From: G963665925 sp963676345
GTDB taxonomy: Bacteria; Bacillota; Clostridia; Peptostreptococcales; Acidaminobacteraceae
DNA length: 64,000 nucleotides
Direction of reading: 5' to 3'
NCBI GenBank assembly: GCA_963676345.2
Contig: CAXXTS010000002.1
Location: 806,001-870,000, forward strand
In this document: piece after piece, positions 34,850-43,360 of the stretch
How positions within the stretch are numbered: the stretch's first letter is position 1
Layout: the number at the start of each line of letters is the position of its first letter
Notes under the pieces: model-generated
Databases searched by the model: none
What the model was told of the DNA's origin: nothing
Seen by the model: only the letters and a program-made list of their open reading frames with translations
Position numbers and translations under genes: made by a program

Positions 34850-35932
34850 TCAGATTTCAAAGTTCAAAAGCGGATGTACTGTCTCCCAATCATATGTAAA
34901 AAATGCCTCAACCTGCTCTCGTGTCACAGCGGCTATAGTCGCTGGTTTCCAATTCGGATGCTTATCCTTTTCAACAAGTACCGACCGAACCCCTTCAAAA
35001 AAATCATGGCTGTCCATAAAATTCATGCTCATATTCAGTTCCATTATAAAGCAATCTTTTAGTGGCAAGCCAGCACCCCTGACAAGCTGTTCAAGGGTAA
35101 CTTTGAGAGATGTTGGTGATTTTTCAAGGATAAGATTTCTAACTGACTCAGCCCAAGTATCCCCTGCCTTAGCGGAAGTACTTAATGCCTCGACAATCTC
35201 TTCAAGGCTGTCATGCATAAAATGCTCTTCAATTGTACCATAAAGTGTCTTAAAGGATGCCGTTTCAGGGCACACTTCTTCATACTTTCCAATAAGTGTT
35301 TCAAGCTTTTCAGCGCTCTTGTCCATCCAGCTCTCTGCTGCGATTTCATGTTTTAGTGCCTGCCACCTTTCAGAAGGCATGTAATAATCAGCAGCACCTG
35401 CATAAAGAACATCGGCGGCCTTAATCATGGATGACGTCAGTGCCAAGTACCGCCCGATAGCATGGGGCATTTTGTTTAAGAAATAACTGCCGCCTACATC
35501 TGGATAAAGGCCGATGTTCATTTCAGGCATGGCCCATTTCGTTGCCTCAGTTACAATTCTGTGTGTTCCTGAGACAGCAATTCCAACACCACCACCAAGT
35601 ACAACCCCGCTTGCGAAAGTCACTACAGGCTTGCCAAATGTATGCAAGAGCATATTCATCTTATATTCTGTACCAAAAAATGGCGCTGCAACTGCGTGAA
35701 CTTCCGATTTCTTTTGATCGTACAGGTAACGTACATCGCCCCCCGCTGAAAACGCCTTCTCACCAGCGCCTTCTATAACCACGAGTTTCACCTCTGGATC
35801 TTGCTTCCACGCACGTACAAGCGCATAAAGTTGATCAATCATTGGTACTGAAAGTGCATTGAGTTTTTCAGGCCGGTTTAATACAATCCAGCCTACGCCT
35901 TTTTTAATCTCTGCTTGTATACCTTGCTCCAC
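34850..35932 (-). CDS. 3-hydroxyisobutyryl-CoA hydrolase-like protein (crotonase superfamily)
   Basis: A 360-residue crotonase-fold protein. NRPEKLNALS, the oxyanion segment FSAGGDVR and MPEMNIGLYPDVGGSYFL, with the Glu and Asp used by HIBCH-type hydrolases, place it in the ECH_2 group, which is longer than plain enoyl-CoA hydratases. The family acts in valine catabolism. No other valine-pathway gene is visible beside it, so an alternative acyl-CoA substrate is possible. Start is GTG at 35932 after AAGGAAGG. Confidence 0.85.
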   Translation of the reverse strand: MEQGIQAEIKKGVGWIVLNRPEKLNALSVPMIDQLYALVRAWKQDPEVKLVVIEGAGEKAFSAGGDVRYLYDQKKSEVHAVAAPFFGTEYKMNMLLHTFGKPVVTFASGVVLGGGVGIAVSGTHRIVTEATKWAMPEMNIGLYPDVGGSYFLNKMPHAIGRYLALTSSMIKAADVLYAGAADYYMPSERWQALKHEIAAESWMDKSAEKLETLIGKYEEVCPETASFKTLYGTIEEHFMHDSLEEIVEALSTSAKAGDTWAESVRNLILEKSPTSLKVTLEQLVRGAGLPLKDCFIMELNMSMNFMDSHDFFEGVRSVLVEKDKHPNWKPATIAAVTREQVEAFFTYDWETVHPLLNFEI

Positions 35933-36284
35933 TTGATTATATATCCTTCCTTGTTATTATTCTTATAAGTAAACCAGATGTTCCTATATACCACAAACAG
36001 GCTTCGCACTCGCTCAACCCGTTTGAATGCTCACTGTCCTGCCAAGCATTTCAGTAATTTTATAATATATAGTGCATAAAAACAAGACATGTCCAATCTT
36101 TTTCCAGAATAGTTCAATAATTCTCCAAGGAGATCCCTACTATAGAAAATACCACACCAAGACATCCGGCAATTTTCCGACTTCTCAGTGTGGTATCATT
36201 ATTCATTGCACCATGGCGCTTAAGGTTAGAAATAAAATAAGGAACTCCAGCCTAGTAACAAGCACATAAATAGACGCGTGAACT
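35933..36284 (-). other. Gene-free region with long hairpin between LrgB and the HIBCH-like gene
   Basis: A stem ATACCACAC/GTGTGGTAT (36149-36157, 36188-36196) with an inner CGG/CCG hairpin. On the minus strand it ends GTGTGGTATTTTC, so it may terminate the lrgAB transcript. It did not match a riboswitch or T-box I know. A TATAAA near 36058 on the minus strand may belong to the HIBCH-like gene. Confidence 0.4.
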
Positions 36285-36974
36285 TTATACAAGTACTAAA
36301 TAGACACTGGTTGCCAATATAAAAAAGACACCCGTCAGCCCCATCACAAGACCACTAATAGCACCTGCTTCATCGCTAATTTCGATAGCCTTGGATGTGC
36401 CTATGCCATGTGATGCAGCTCCCAGACACACACCGATTGCCACTGAATTGTCTATGCCTGTGACCTTCAACAAGAATGGAATAAAGCTTGCCCCAATTAT
36501 ACCCGTAATGATTACAGAAACCACGGTAATGCCCGGCATGCCGCCCACCATTTCACTCATGGATATAGCCATTGGCGTGGTTATGGATTTGGGCAGGAGT
36601 GTACGCATGAGTTCATCACTCACCCCAAGTGCCAGCGCCACGGAGACAACTGTGACGGTGGAAACCACCGCACTCATAACAATACCTATGCCAACTGCCT
36701 TGGCATTCTTTGAAAGCAGGTCCTTGTGCTTATACAAGGGTACTGCAATAAATACAACCAGTGGAGACAAGGCCCCGGAAATTGGACGAACTGCTTTTTC
36801 ATAATGATCATAGTCAAAATTAAATGCATACAGGACCCCTATGATAACAAATACACTGACCAGAACTGAGTTCAGCCCTCCGACCAGTGGGATATTTTTC
36901 ATTTTCAAAACACCAACGTACACCAAAATGGTGAATAGGGAGCCTATTAAATACAAAGCCATATTTTCCATCAT
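36285..36974 (-). CDS. lrgB: LrgB-family membrane protein
   Basis: A 229-residue protein with about seven hydrophobic segments. KSITTPMAISMSEMVGG, GIDNSVAIGVCLGAASHGIGTSKA and the C-terminal hydrophobic run match LrgB/CidB. Members modulate murein hydrolase activity or export small organic acids. The start lies just after the lrgA stop with AGGAG before it. Confidence 0.93.
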   Translation of the reverse strand: MMENMALYLIGSLFTILVYVGVLKMKNIPLVGGLNSVLVSVFVIIGVLYAFNFDYDHYEKAVRPISGALSPLVVFIAVPLYKHKDLLSKNAKAVGIGIVMSAVVSTVTVVSVALALGVSDELMRTLLPKSITTPMAISMSEMVGGMPGITVVSVIITGIIGASFIPFLLKVTGIDNSVAIGVCLGAASHGIGTSKAIEISDEAGAISGLVMGLTGVFFILATSVYLVLV

Positions 36975-36975
36975 G

Positions 36976-37338
36976 CTACTCCTGACTCAACTTGTTCACG
37001 ACAGCAATAGATACCGTCATAGCCGCTATAGATGATCCAACAATAATGAGCATGATTTCAAGCAGCTGCGCTTGAATGAGGCCGTAGTATTTCATAATGC
37101 TCACCCCAAATGGAATGAAAAAAAGACTCAGATGGCTCAAAAAGAACTCTGCTGTTTTTTCGATCTTTTCTATATCTACAACTTTGAACTGAAGCATTAA
37201 AAACATGAGTCCCATTCCAATGATGTTTCCAGGAATGACAATCACACTTTGAATGAATCGACTGATCATTTGACCCAGTAAAAATGCAATAAAAAGCGCC
37301 GTGAGGGCATAGAGAATATTGAACCCGCTTTTTTTCAT
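36976..37338 (-). CDS. lrgA: LrgA/CidA-family holin-like protein
   Basis: About 120 residues, four hydrophobic helices, with the family pattern PGNIIGMGLMFLMLQF. ATG at 37338 (MKKSGFNIL) is preferred to a TTG at 37365. It is coupled to lrgB (1 bp apart), the standard arrangement. Confidence 0.9.
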   Translation of the reverse strand: MKKSGFNILYALTALFIAFLLGQMISRFIQSVIVIPGNIIGMGLMFLMLQFKVVDIEKIEKTAEFFLSHLSLFFIPFGVSIMKYYGLIQAQLLEIMLIIVGSSIAAMTVSIAVVNKLSQE

Positions 37339-37574
37339 ACAATTAACCTTGAACCTTCCTTGCAACGCTGCTTCTTAAATCATTAAGAAGCCATTATTGC
37401 TTCAAAAACACTTCAAAAATGTTGTCGTTTAGTTGCAAACTCACGAACCATTGTAGCACGAATAAAAATGATTTCAATAGCTTTTATGCATTTTGATCTT
37501 ATAAATATGCACATTTTGTAGACACATCTCACCATTTACATACGCACCCATTCAGTCTCAACTATAAACAAGAA

Positions 37575-37610
37575 AACGGTTCAACTTTTCGTGCACAAAG
37601 TTGAACCGTT
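37575..37610 (-). terminator. Hairpin after the TIM-barrel/zinc-ribbon gene
   Basis: Perfect 14-bp stem AACGGTTCAACTTT (37575-37588) with AAAGTTGAACCGTT (37597-37610). On the minus strand TTCTTGTTT follows, a modest T-tract. Confidence 0.6.
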
Positions 37611-37663
37611 CGTAATGATCATATGCTTAATCATAAAAACCCATTTCAAGAGCATTCACTTGC

Positions 37664-38722
37664 TTAAGCAGACTTTGAAGCCACCGCTTCTGTCACTGCT
37701 TCTGACGAGTCGATTGCATACCCTTCCATGTGGTTGCACTCACTTAAGTACTTTCCACATAGGGGACAGATTTCTTTTTCACAGTATGACTGGTGGAACT
37801 CTCCAACCGCCGCACCGCACTTTGTACAGTCCTCAAGCGCTTGATCCCTTGTCATTTTTTCTCCGTCTGTAAATACAACTTCAACGTAATGCTTGCCTTC
37901 CATAAGTTTGATCTCCTTTTCAAGAATCTGAATTGTCTCTTCCATATTTGATCCAAGGTTGACCTTGGCGATTTCTACGACGCCGTATCCGGTATAGGTC
38001 TCAAGGTTAAGGACACTTTTTGCAAAAGCATCTATACGCCGGATATCTGTACAGGTTCCGTTTCGTTTATGATCTGCTTGCTCATCCGCATCATGAATGT
38101 GAATATTTCCCACCCGCTCTCTTTGAAGTGGGCTCAGTGCAAACTTCAGATTGTCAGAAATCACATGCCCAATGTCCAGACATAATTTCAGCTCTGGATA
38201 TGCCTTCAAAACCGCGTCTATGCGGTCAATATTAATGCGTTCCCGCCCGACAATATGTTTCATACTCGGCTGTTTGTCTTTTGGAAAAATGTCCAGTGAA
38301 CGGATCACATTCAGATTTTCAAGGTGAATCACCACATTCAGATCATGGGCTTTCAAGTAGGCGTATACCCTATCCAGCATTTCATATGTAAGGGCCATAT
38401 CTTCTTCAACACTGCTTCCAAGGGCATGATGAAGAACGGCGTTGATTTGCCCCCCAGTCTTAGGAATGATGTGTTTTAACTGACCTAGAATATGAACATT
38501 GTCTTCTCTAATTTCCGGCAGATGAATCTGATACACTTTACCATTTGCATTCAAACGGCTTGCAAGGTCAATATTGTACTCAAGAAAATCCACCGCTTCT
38601 CGCTCAGAAAAGTTAACCTCTATGCCATCAATTGCACTGGATTTTAATACATACTCCAGTATATCCCTGTTTGCATCTAATTCAGAGGGAATATACCCTA
38701 TCAAATACTTCATTTCATGACT
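37664..38722 (-). CDS. Xylose-isomerase-like TIM-barrel protein fused to a zinc ribbon
   Basis: About 352 residues. Residues 1-270 resemble the AP-endonuclease-2/sugar-isomerase TIM barrel (YQIHLPEI, VIHLENLN, LKLCLDIGHVISDN, GNIHIHDADEQADHK), with His, Glu and Asp placed to bind metal. A C-terminal Cys-rich segment follows: CTKCGAAVGEFHQSYC then EICPLCGKYLSECNH, a zinc-ribbon pattern seen in other small proteins. The fusion is unusual. The start is uncertain: ATG at 38722, ATG at 38713 or GTG at 38743, none with a well-spaced ribosome site. Confidence 0.8.
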   Translation of the reverse strand, partial: SHEMKYLIGYIPSELDANRDILEYVLKSSAIDGIEVNFSEREAVDFLEYNIDLASRLNANGKVYQIHLPEIREDNVHILGQLKHIIPKTGGQINAVLHHALGSSVEEDMALTYEMLDRVYAYLKAHDLNVVIHLENLNVIRSLDIFPKDKQPSMKHIVGRERINIDRIDAVLKAYPELKLCLDIGHVISDNLKFALSPLQRERVGNIHIHDADEQADHKRNGTCTDIRRIDAFAKSVLNLETYTGYGVVEIAKVNLGSNMEETIQILEKEIKLMEGKHYVEVVFTDGEKMTRDQALEDCTKCGAAVGEFHQSYCEKEICPLCGKYLSECNHMEGYAIDSSEAVTEAVASKSA

Positions 38723-39065
38723 CATTTCCTCAGCAGCTGACACTGATTACACAATACTTTTTTGAGGCAAACCACCCCACAAACGGTGTCATTCTATCTC
38801 ACTTTTAAGTGGCTGTAAAGCTGTAATAACTCTCTAAAATGCGCGTATATATCAGAAAAACCTTTTGTTTCCACCTGTCCATAAAACAGTGCATAATAAA
38901 CAGGACAAAAAATATCAAATTGAGTGCAAAAGACAGCACTCAGTATCAAGATAAAAACAGCACACCTTGCTAAGCTATATATAGGCCTACAGCAAAGCGG
39001 CTCAGGTCCTCTGTTTGAGGGCCAGGATAGTATAAACTATGGCATATTTGAAAGAAGGTATTTTT
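38723..39065. other. Intergenic region between divergent TIM-barrel and TrmO-like genes
   Basis: No gene seen. It contains a small hairpin GAGTGC/GCACTC (38922-38927, 38936-38941) and a CCTC/GAGG hairpin near 39011. Promoters for both directions must lie here but no convincing box pair was found. Confidence 0.3.
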
Positions 39066-39545
39066 ATGAAGGCACAGCTCTTAGAAATTGGGACAGTACA
39101 GCAAGATGAAAATGGATGCTATATCCAGCTCACAGAAAAATACAAGGCAGGGCTCAGTGGGCTTGAAGGCTTCACCCATCTGAATATTTTGTGGTGGGGC
39201 AATCTATATGATACCATGGATTATAGAGAAAACATCACGGTTCAAAAACCCTATAAACCGGGGCCTGATCAGGTCGGTGTCTTTGCGACCCGCTCCCCTA
39301 TCAGACCTAATCCTGTTCTGATAACCGTCATTCAAGTTTCGAGCATTGACATGGAAAAAGGGCGCATTTACACCCCATACATTGACGCTGAAACCGAAAG
39401 TCCCATCTTAGATATCAAACCTTACTTTCCATGTTCAGACATCGCTAAAACCGTGGCTACACCCCCTTGGTGTGCCATGCTTCCTATGTGTATTGAAGAC
39501 TCAGCCACATTTGACTGGTCTGCCTTTTTCAATTTTGAATCCTAA
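39066..39545 (+). CDS. TrmO-like (TsaA) tRNA methyltransferase domain protein
   Basis: About 159 residues. GLEGFTHLNILWW, FATRSPIRPNPVLITV and DIKPYFPCSD are the hallmarks of the TrmO/TsaA family, which in E. coli methylates the N6-threonylcarbamoyl group of tRNA adenosine 37. It lacks the longer C-terminal domain of E. coli TrmO. ATG at 39066 follows AGAAGG and is preferred to 39039. It is followed 37 bp later by an AraC-like regulator, probably in one transcript. Confidence 0.85.
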   Translation: MKAQLLEIGTVQQDENGCYIQLTEKYKAGLSGLEGFTHLNILWWGNLYDTMDYRENITVQKPYKPGPDQVGVFATRSPIRPNPVLITVIQVSSIDMEKGRIYTPYIDAETESPILDIKPYFPCSDIAKTVATPPWCAMLPMCIEDSATFDWSAFFNFES

Positions 39546-39582
39546 TTCTATTTACATGATAGTCTATCTGTGAGGAGCTGCT

Positions 39583-40452
39583 ATGAAGAATCGAGATATC
39601 ATTTATACATCGATTGACATCATTGAAGAAAAAATCGAAGCGCATATTTCTGTTGCTGAACTCGCCAAACACTGTGGTTTTTCTTCATACTACTACAGTC
39701 GGCTTTTTAAAGGTATTACGGGTATTTCACCAAAACGCTATATTGACAGCAGAAAACTCAGCCTCTCTGCTCTAGATCTAATCGAGAAGGATCTGAATAT
39801 CCTTGACATTGCCTTAAAGTATGGTTTTAGCAGCCACGAGGTCTATACGCGTGCCTTTCAAAAGATGTTTGGCCTCTTACCCTCTGAAGTGCGCAGGCAT
39901 AAAACCTATCCACTAGAACACGCTGTGAAAAAGCTGACCCCTGAGCGCATTGAAGGGCTGTATCATCTTGTAAACACAACACCAAAACTTGTTCATAAAG
40001 AAGAAATCAAATTGGTTGGTATTGTGTTTTACCATGATATTCACCTCAAAAATGATTTGTCTGATCCATGGAGCCACCTAATGCGTTCTTTAGATGCCAT
40101 AAATCACAAAGTCACGCCTAGTCGGTTTTATCAGATGCAGTTTTGGTTTGAAGACCAAGAAGGGGATTCTATGTACTTTTTTATCGCAGTCGAAGTAAGC
40201 GCCTTTGATAAAACACCCCTTCAGTTTACTGAGAAAACCATCCCCAGTCATGAATATCTGGTATTTCAGCACAAGGGCCTTGCCAATCAAGTCGGTCATA
40301 CCTACCGGTATATTTACGAATCGTATCTACCGGATACAGACTACCAGCTTCCATACCTATTCAACTTTGAATACTACGGAAAAGACCATCTTGGCCCCTA
40401 CAATGCAGATTCAATCAGCGAGATTTATATACCGATTTCAATGGATTCATAG
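39583..40452 (+). CDS. AraC-family regulator with GyrI-like effector domain
   Basis: A 289-residue regulator. The two helix-turn-helix motifs are at the N terminus (SVAELAKHCGFSSYYYSRLFKGITGISPKRYI, then LDIALKYGFSSHEVYTRAFQKMFG). The C-terminal half (about 135-289) fits a GyrI-like/effector-binding fold, as in Rob or BmrR-type ligand sensors. It likely senses a small hydrophobic compound. Targets are unknown. Confidence 0.9.
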   Translation: MKNRDIIYTSIDIIEEKIEAHISVAELAKHCGFSSYYYSRLFKGITGISPKRYIDSRKLSLSALDLIEKDLNILDIALKYGFSSHEVYTRAFQKMFGLLPSEVRRHKTYPLEHAVKKLTPERIEGLYHLVNTTPKLVHKEEIKLVGIVFYHDIHLKNDLSDPWSHLMRSLDAINHKVTPSRFYQMQFWFEDQEGDSMYFFIAVEVSAFDKTPLQFTEKTIPSHEYLVFQHKGLANQVGHTYRYIYESYLPDTDYQLPYLFNFEYYGKDHLGPYNADSISEIYIPISMDS

Positions 40453-40496
40453 AACATGCAAGAGTCCACGGTATAAACGATATTGAAAATAAAACA

Positions 40497-40552
40497 GGAC
40501 CGATGACTGTGCGCCCAGTAACTCAGGCGTACAGTACATCGGTCCTTATTCT
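40497..40552. terminator. Terminator between AraC-like and ArsR-like genes
   Basis: Stem GGACCGATG/CATCGGTCC (40497-40505, 40537-40545) with inner ACTGT/ACAGT and GCGCC/GGCGT pairings, followed by TTATTCTTT. T-rich on the minus strand too, so it probably serves both genes. Confidence 0.78.
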
Positions 40553-40607
40553 TTCTGTTTGATTCGCAGCCCACGGACTTTTATGTCCGGCGTCCTGACA
40601 CTTAACC

Positions 40608-40919
40608 CTAATCTTTAAGTTCCACTACACCAAGAACCGCACCCAAAAGTCCAGGAAATTTTGATTCAATATCATCATACCGAATAGAAAGAAAACGCTG
40701 CTTTCCATCTACACGTACATAAATAAGACCCGACTCTCTTAAAACCCTGTAATGATGGGAAAGGGCGGGTTTGCTCATATCAATATTGCAGTTGGAGCAA
40801 GTGGTTTCATCTGATTTTGAAAGTGCTTTTAGTATTTCAAGGCGCGTTCCATCTCCTAATGCTTTGAGTATTGTGGGCAAGTTGAGTTGGTCCACCGTTG
40901 GATGCAGTAAATTTTTCAT
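40608..40919 (-). CDS. ArsR-family transcriptional regulator
   Basis: A 103-residue winged-helix regulator (ILKALGDGTRLEILKAL, then DMSKPALSHHYRVLRESGLIYVRVDGKQRFLSIR). A TTCSNCN motif just before the recognition helix could bind metal or sense thiol oxidation, but its spacing is not that of a classic ArsR site. It is divergent from the nitroreductase gene, its probable target. Confidence 0.9.
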   Translation of the reverse strand: MKNLLHPTVDQLNLPTILKALGDGTRLEILKALSKSDETTCSNCNIDMSKPALSHHYRVLRESGLIYVRVDGKQRFLSIRYDDIESKFPGLLGAVLGVVELKD

Positions 40920-40995
40920 AGGTTCAATCCCTTTTCCATGCTCATCATTTTAAAATATCAGTTGAATTATATCACAAAATAGTGTATGCTCGAAT

Positions 40996-41015
40996 AGTTA
41001 TATAGTTAAATAACT
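40996..41015. promoter_or_regulatory. Candidate ArsR operator
   Basis: AGTTAT-N8-ATAACT, perfect 6-bp arms, in the divergent ArsR/nitroreductase region. The AT-rich palindrome suits an ArsR-type regulator. Confidence 0.5.
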
Positions 41016-41040
41016 TTTTAACAATTTAAATTAGACTTAT

Positions 41041-41104
41041 CAAGCATCTATTAAATACATATAGACATGTTTCTATATATGTATCTTGATATAAGAGATG
41101 CTTG
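41041..41104. repeat. 64-bp imperfect palindrome before the nitroreductase gene
   Basis: Outer arms CAAGCATCT (41041-41049) and AGATGCTTG (41096-41104) match exactly. Inner arms ATACATATAGA and TCTATATATGTAT match with a two-base insertion. It could fold as a long RNA hairpin in the nitroreductase leader or be a small mobile relic. Confidence 0.6.
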
Positions 41105-41197
41105 AAAACTTTATGGTGGTCGAACTGGCGCAACATGCCAAACGAGACCCTGTTTCTATAGACTTGTAATAATGACTACATAAAATGGAGGTTCCCA

Positions 41198-41752
41198 ATG
41201 AATGATGTAATTAAGGCCATCAAACAGCGCCGAAGCACACGAAAGTACACGGATCAGCAAATTTCTGATGAAAATTTGGATGCAATTTTAGAGGCAGGTC
41301 TTTATGCCCCAACTGCACACAACGAACAACCTTGGCATTTCACGGTTGTTCAAAATCCTGAAGTCCTTGACCTGATTAATGAAAAAACAAAAGCTGCCAT
41401 GCTAGGCGCAGGTGTGGACTGGATGGAGCGCATGGCATCAAATGACAAGTTCAAAGTAACTTACAATGCGCCAACCCTAGTCATTGTATCAGGTAAACCC
41501 GATGCCATGGCCATGGAAGCAGACTGCTCTGCAGCTATACAAAACATGCTGATTGCCGCAGAAAGCCTAAACATTGGCTCTGTATGGATTGGTCTTGTCC
41601 GCCTCGTCTTTAACGATGAAGAAATTCAAGCCGCACTCAATATTCCAGAAGGCTATAAAGCCTTTTATGGTGTATGCTTTGGTCATAAAACCCATGACAA
41701 GGCACTGAACGGCCCACGTAGAAACCGTGAAGTCATTCAGTATATCAAGTAG
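41198..41752 (+). CDS. Nitroreductase-family flavoprotein
   Basis: A 184-residue FMN-dependent oxidoreductase: IKQRRSTRKYTDQQI at the N terminus binds flavin phosphate, APTAHNEQPWHF and the SVWIGLVR region are also typical. Family members reduce nitro groups, quinones or other acceptors with NAD(P)H. It lies opposite an ArsR-like gene and behind a long palindrome. Ribosome site ATGGAGG precedes the ATG. Confidence 0.93.
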   Translation: MNDVIKAIKQRRSTRKYTDQQISDENLDAILEAGLYAPTAHNEQPWHFTVVQNPEVLDLINEKTKAAMLGAGVDWMERMASNDKFKVTYNAPTLVIVSGKPDAMAMEADCSAAIQNMLIAAESLNIGSVWIGLVRLVFNDEEIQAALNIPEGYKAFYGVCFGHKTHDKALNGPRRNREVIQYIK

Positions 41753-41782
41753 ATTAAATCAAAGTAGATTAAATCAAAACAG

Positions 41783-41830
41783 TAGACGGTAATGTCTGAT
41801 TTGACCTGACATTGTCGTCTATTTTTTTTA
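41783..41830 (+). terminator. Terminator of the nitroreductase gene
   Basis: Stem TAGACG...AATGTC with GACATT...CGTCTA (41783-41821), then a run of eight T. Confidence 0.78.
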
Positions 41831-41897
41831 TGCTTAAAAGTACAATTTTTCTTACAGTAGGTACAAATTTGTTTATTACAATGCGATATTGGAAATA

Positions 41898-41905
41898 TAT
41901 AATAG
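41898..41905 (+). repeat. Target site duplication, left copy
   Basis: TATAATAG, identical to 43277-43284 on the other side of the insertion sequence. Confidence 0.9.
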
Positions 41906-43276
41906 GAGACTGTCCCAAATTTTGTGTAAATAATCTGCCACGAAAGCAGTAAATATGAACTTTTTAGGAACTCTCGATTATGAATGGATAATCGAGAGTT
42001 CGTTTATTATCTGATCCCAGTTTCGCTGGCGCTGGGACCACTTCTTTGTTGCATTTTCAGTTGCTAAGTAAAGGGACTTCATCAGTGACATATCGGTTGG
42101 ATACACTGGTTTTCCCTTAGTTACTTTTCGATACTGTCTATTCAGATTTTCAATGATATTGGTCGTATACATGATCTTTCTGATGTTTGCTGAGTATGCG
42201 AAAAATGGTGATATAACACCCCAGTTGTCTTTCCAGGATTTTATACAACGTGGATACTGTGAACTCCATTTTTCTTCAAATCCCATGAGCATCTGATATC
42301 CTGATTCTTCATTCGGTGCTTGATAGACAGATTTAAGATCTTTCATAAGTTCTTTTATATGCTTGTAGCTGACATATCGTGTTGAAGAGCGGATTTGATG
42401 AATGATGCAGCGCTGTACAATAGACTCCGGATATGTTGCTTTGATCGCTTGTTCAAAGCCTGACAGACCGTCAACACTAAAGATTGTAACCTTTTGAACA
42501 CCACGATTCTTCAAGTCAGTCAGAACCTTTAACCAGAACTTGCTTGTCTCATTTTCACCTATCCAGATACCTAGAACGTCTTTCATTCCATCTGTATTTA
42601 TGCCCACAACAACATAAGCCGCTTTAGATACAATGCGATTATTCTGCTTTACCTTATAGTGAATCGCATCCATAAAGACAAAAGGGTACTCAGTTTCAAG
42701 TGGTCTGTGTTGCCACTCCTCAATATGAGGGATGATTTTATCAGTCATACGTGAAATTGACTGCGCTGAGAGTGGCATGCCGTATAGATCTTCTATGTGC
42801 TCAGAGATATCTCTTTGAGACATACCTTTGCCATACATCGAGATTACTTTGTCTTCAATAGCCGAAATATCACTTGAGTGTTTTGGCACAATTTGCGGAT
42901 CAAACTCGCCATTGCGGTCTCTTGGGATCTCAAGATCAACTTCACCAAGATCAGTCTTAACACGCTTCGTTGATTTCCCGTTTCTGTAGTTTGTCTTTTC
43001 ATTCTGGCGATCGTAACGTTCGTAACCAAGCTCATCGTCCAGCTCTGCTTCGAGTAGCTTCTCAACACCAGACTTAAGCATTTCCTTCAGAACACTCTGT
43101 AGGTCTGCTACATCGGTGATATTCTTGTCCAGCATCAGGGTTTCTGTCAGTTCTGATATCTTGTTGTTTTTCTTCTTTCGACTCATAAAAAAATCCTCCA
43201 CTCTGTAGTCTAGTTTATAACACTAACTACTTTCGTGGAAGATTTTATAATTTTACACAAACTTTGTTACAGTACC
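41906..43276 (-). mobile_element. IS256-family insertion sequence, complete, 1371 bp
   Basis: Imperfect terminal inverted repeats of 25 bp match at 20 positions; both contain ACTGT and TTTGTGTAAA. An exact 8-bp direct repeat TATAATAG flanks the element, the size expected for this family. It carries one intact transposase gene on the minus strand. The clean duplication points to a fairly recent insertion. It sits between the nitroreductase terminator and the diguanylate cyclase pair. Confidence 0.93.
41978..43186 (-). CDS. IS256-family transposase
   Basis: A 402-residue DDE transposase of the mutator superfamily. The catalytic acids are in FVFMDAIHYKV, FSVDGLSGFEQAI and NIIENLNRQYRK. The IHQIRSSTRYVSYK segment is typical too. 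ATG at 43186 follows GGAGG with 8-base spacing; an in-frame codon at 43201 lies before it. The frame is intact, so the element may still move. Confidence 0.95.
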   Translation of the reverse strand: MSRKKKNNKISELTETLMLDKNITDVADLQSVLKEMLKSGVEKLLEAELDDELGYERYDRQNEKTNYRNGKSTKRVKTDLGEVDLEIPRDRNGEFDPQIVPKHSSDISAIEDKVISMYGKGMSQRDISEHIEDLYGMPLSAQSISRMTDKIIPHIEEWQHRPLETEYPFVFMDAIHYKVKQNNRIVSKAAYVVVGINTDGMKDVLGIWIGENETSKFWLKVLTDLKNRGVQKVTIFSVDGLSGFEQAIKATYPESIVQRCIIHQIRSSTRYVSYKHIKELMKDLKSVYQAPNEESGYQMLMGFEEKWSSQYPRCIKSWKDNWGVISPFFAYSANIRKIMYTTNIIENLNRQYRKVTKGKPVYPTDMSLMKSLYLATENATKKWSQRQRNWDQIINELSIIHS

Positions 43277-43284
43277 TATAATAG
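43277..43284 (+). repeat. Target site duplication, right copy
   Basis: TATAATAG, matching 41898-41905. It contains a perfect -10 hexamer. Confidence 0.9.
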
Positions 43285-43294
43285 TATCTGTTCA

Positions 43295-43303
43295 TGGTAT
43301 AAT
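43295..43303 (+). promoter_or_regulatory. Extended -10 promoter of the diguanylate cyclase pair
   Basis: TG-G-TATAAT at 43295-43303, 58 bp before the ATG at 43361. The matching -35 position falls in the target duplication and the last base or two of the insertion sequence, so the insertion may have changed its strength. Confidence 0.45.
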
Positions 43304-43360
43304 TTAAGCTAATTTCAATATTCCAGCGTTCTAGTCTTAAGTAGAAAGGCGTACTATTAC

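Noticed and set aside
36149..36196. Hairpin considered as a riboswitch or T-box
   Set aside because: No conserved T-box or known riboswitch core; it fits better as a terminator of lrgAB.
41753..41782. AGATTAAATCAAA tandem repeat after the nitroreductase gene
   Set aside because: Only two short copies; too little to call a functional repeat.
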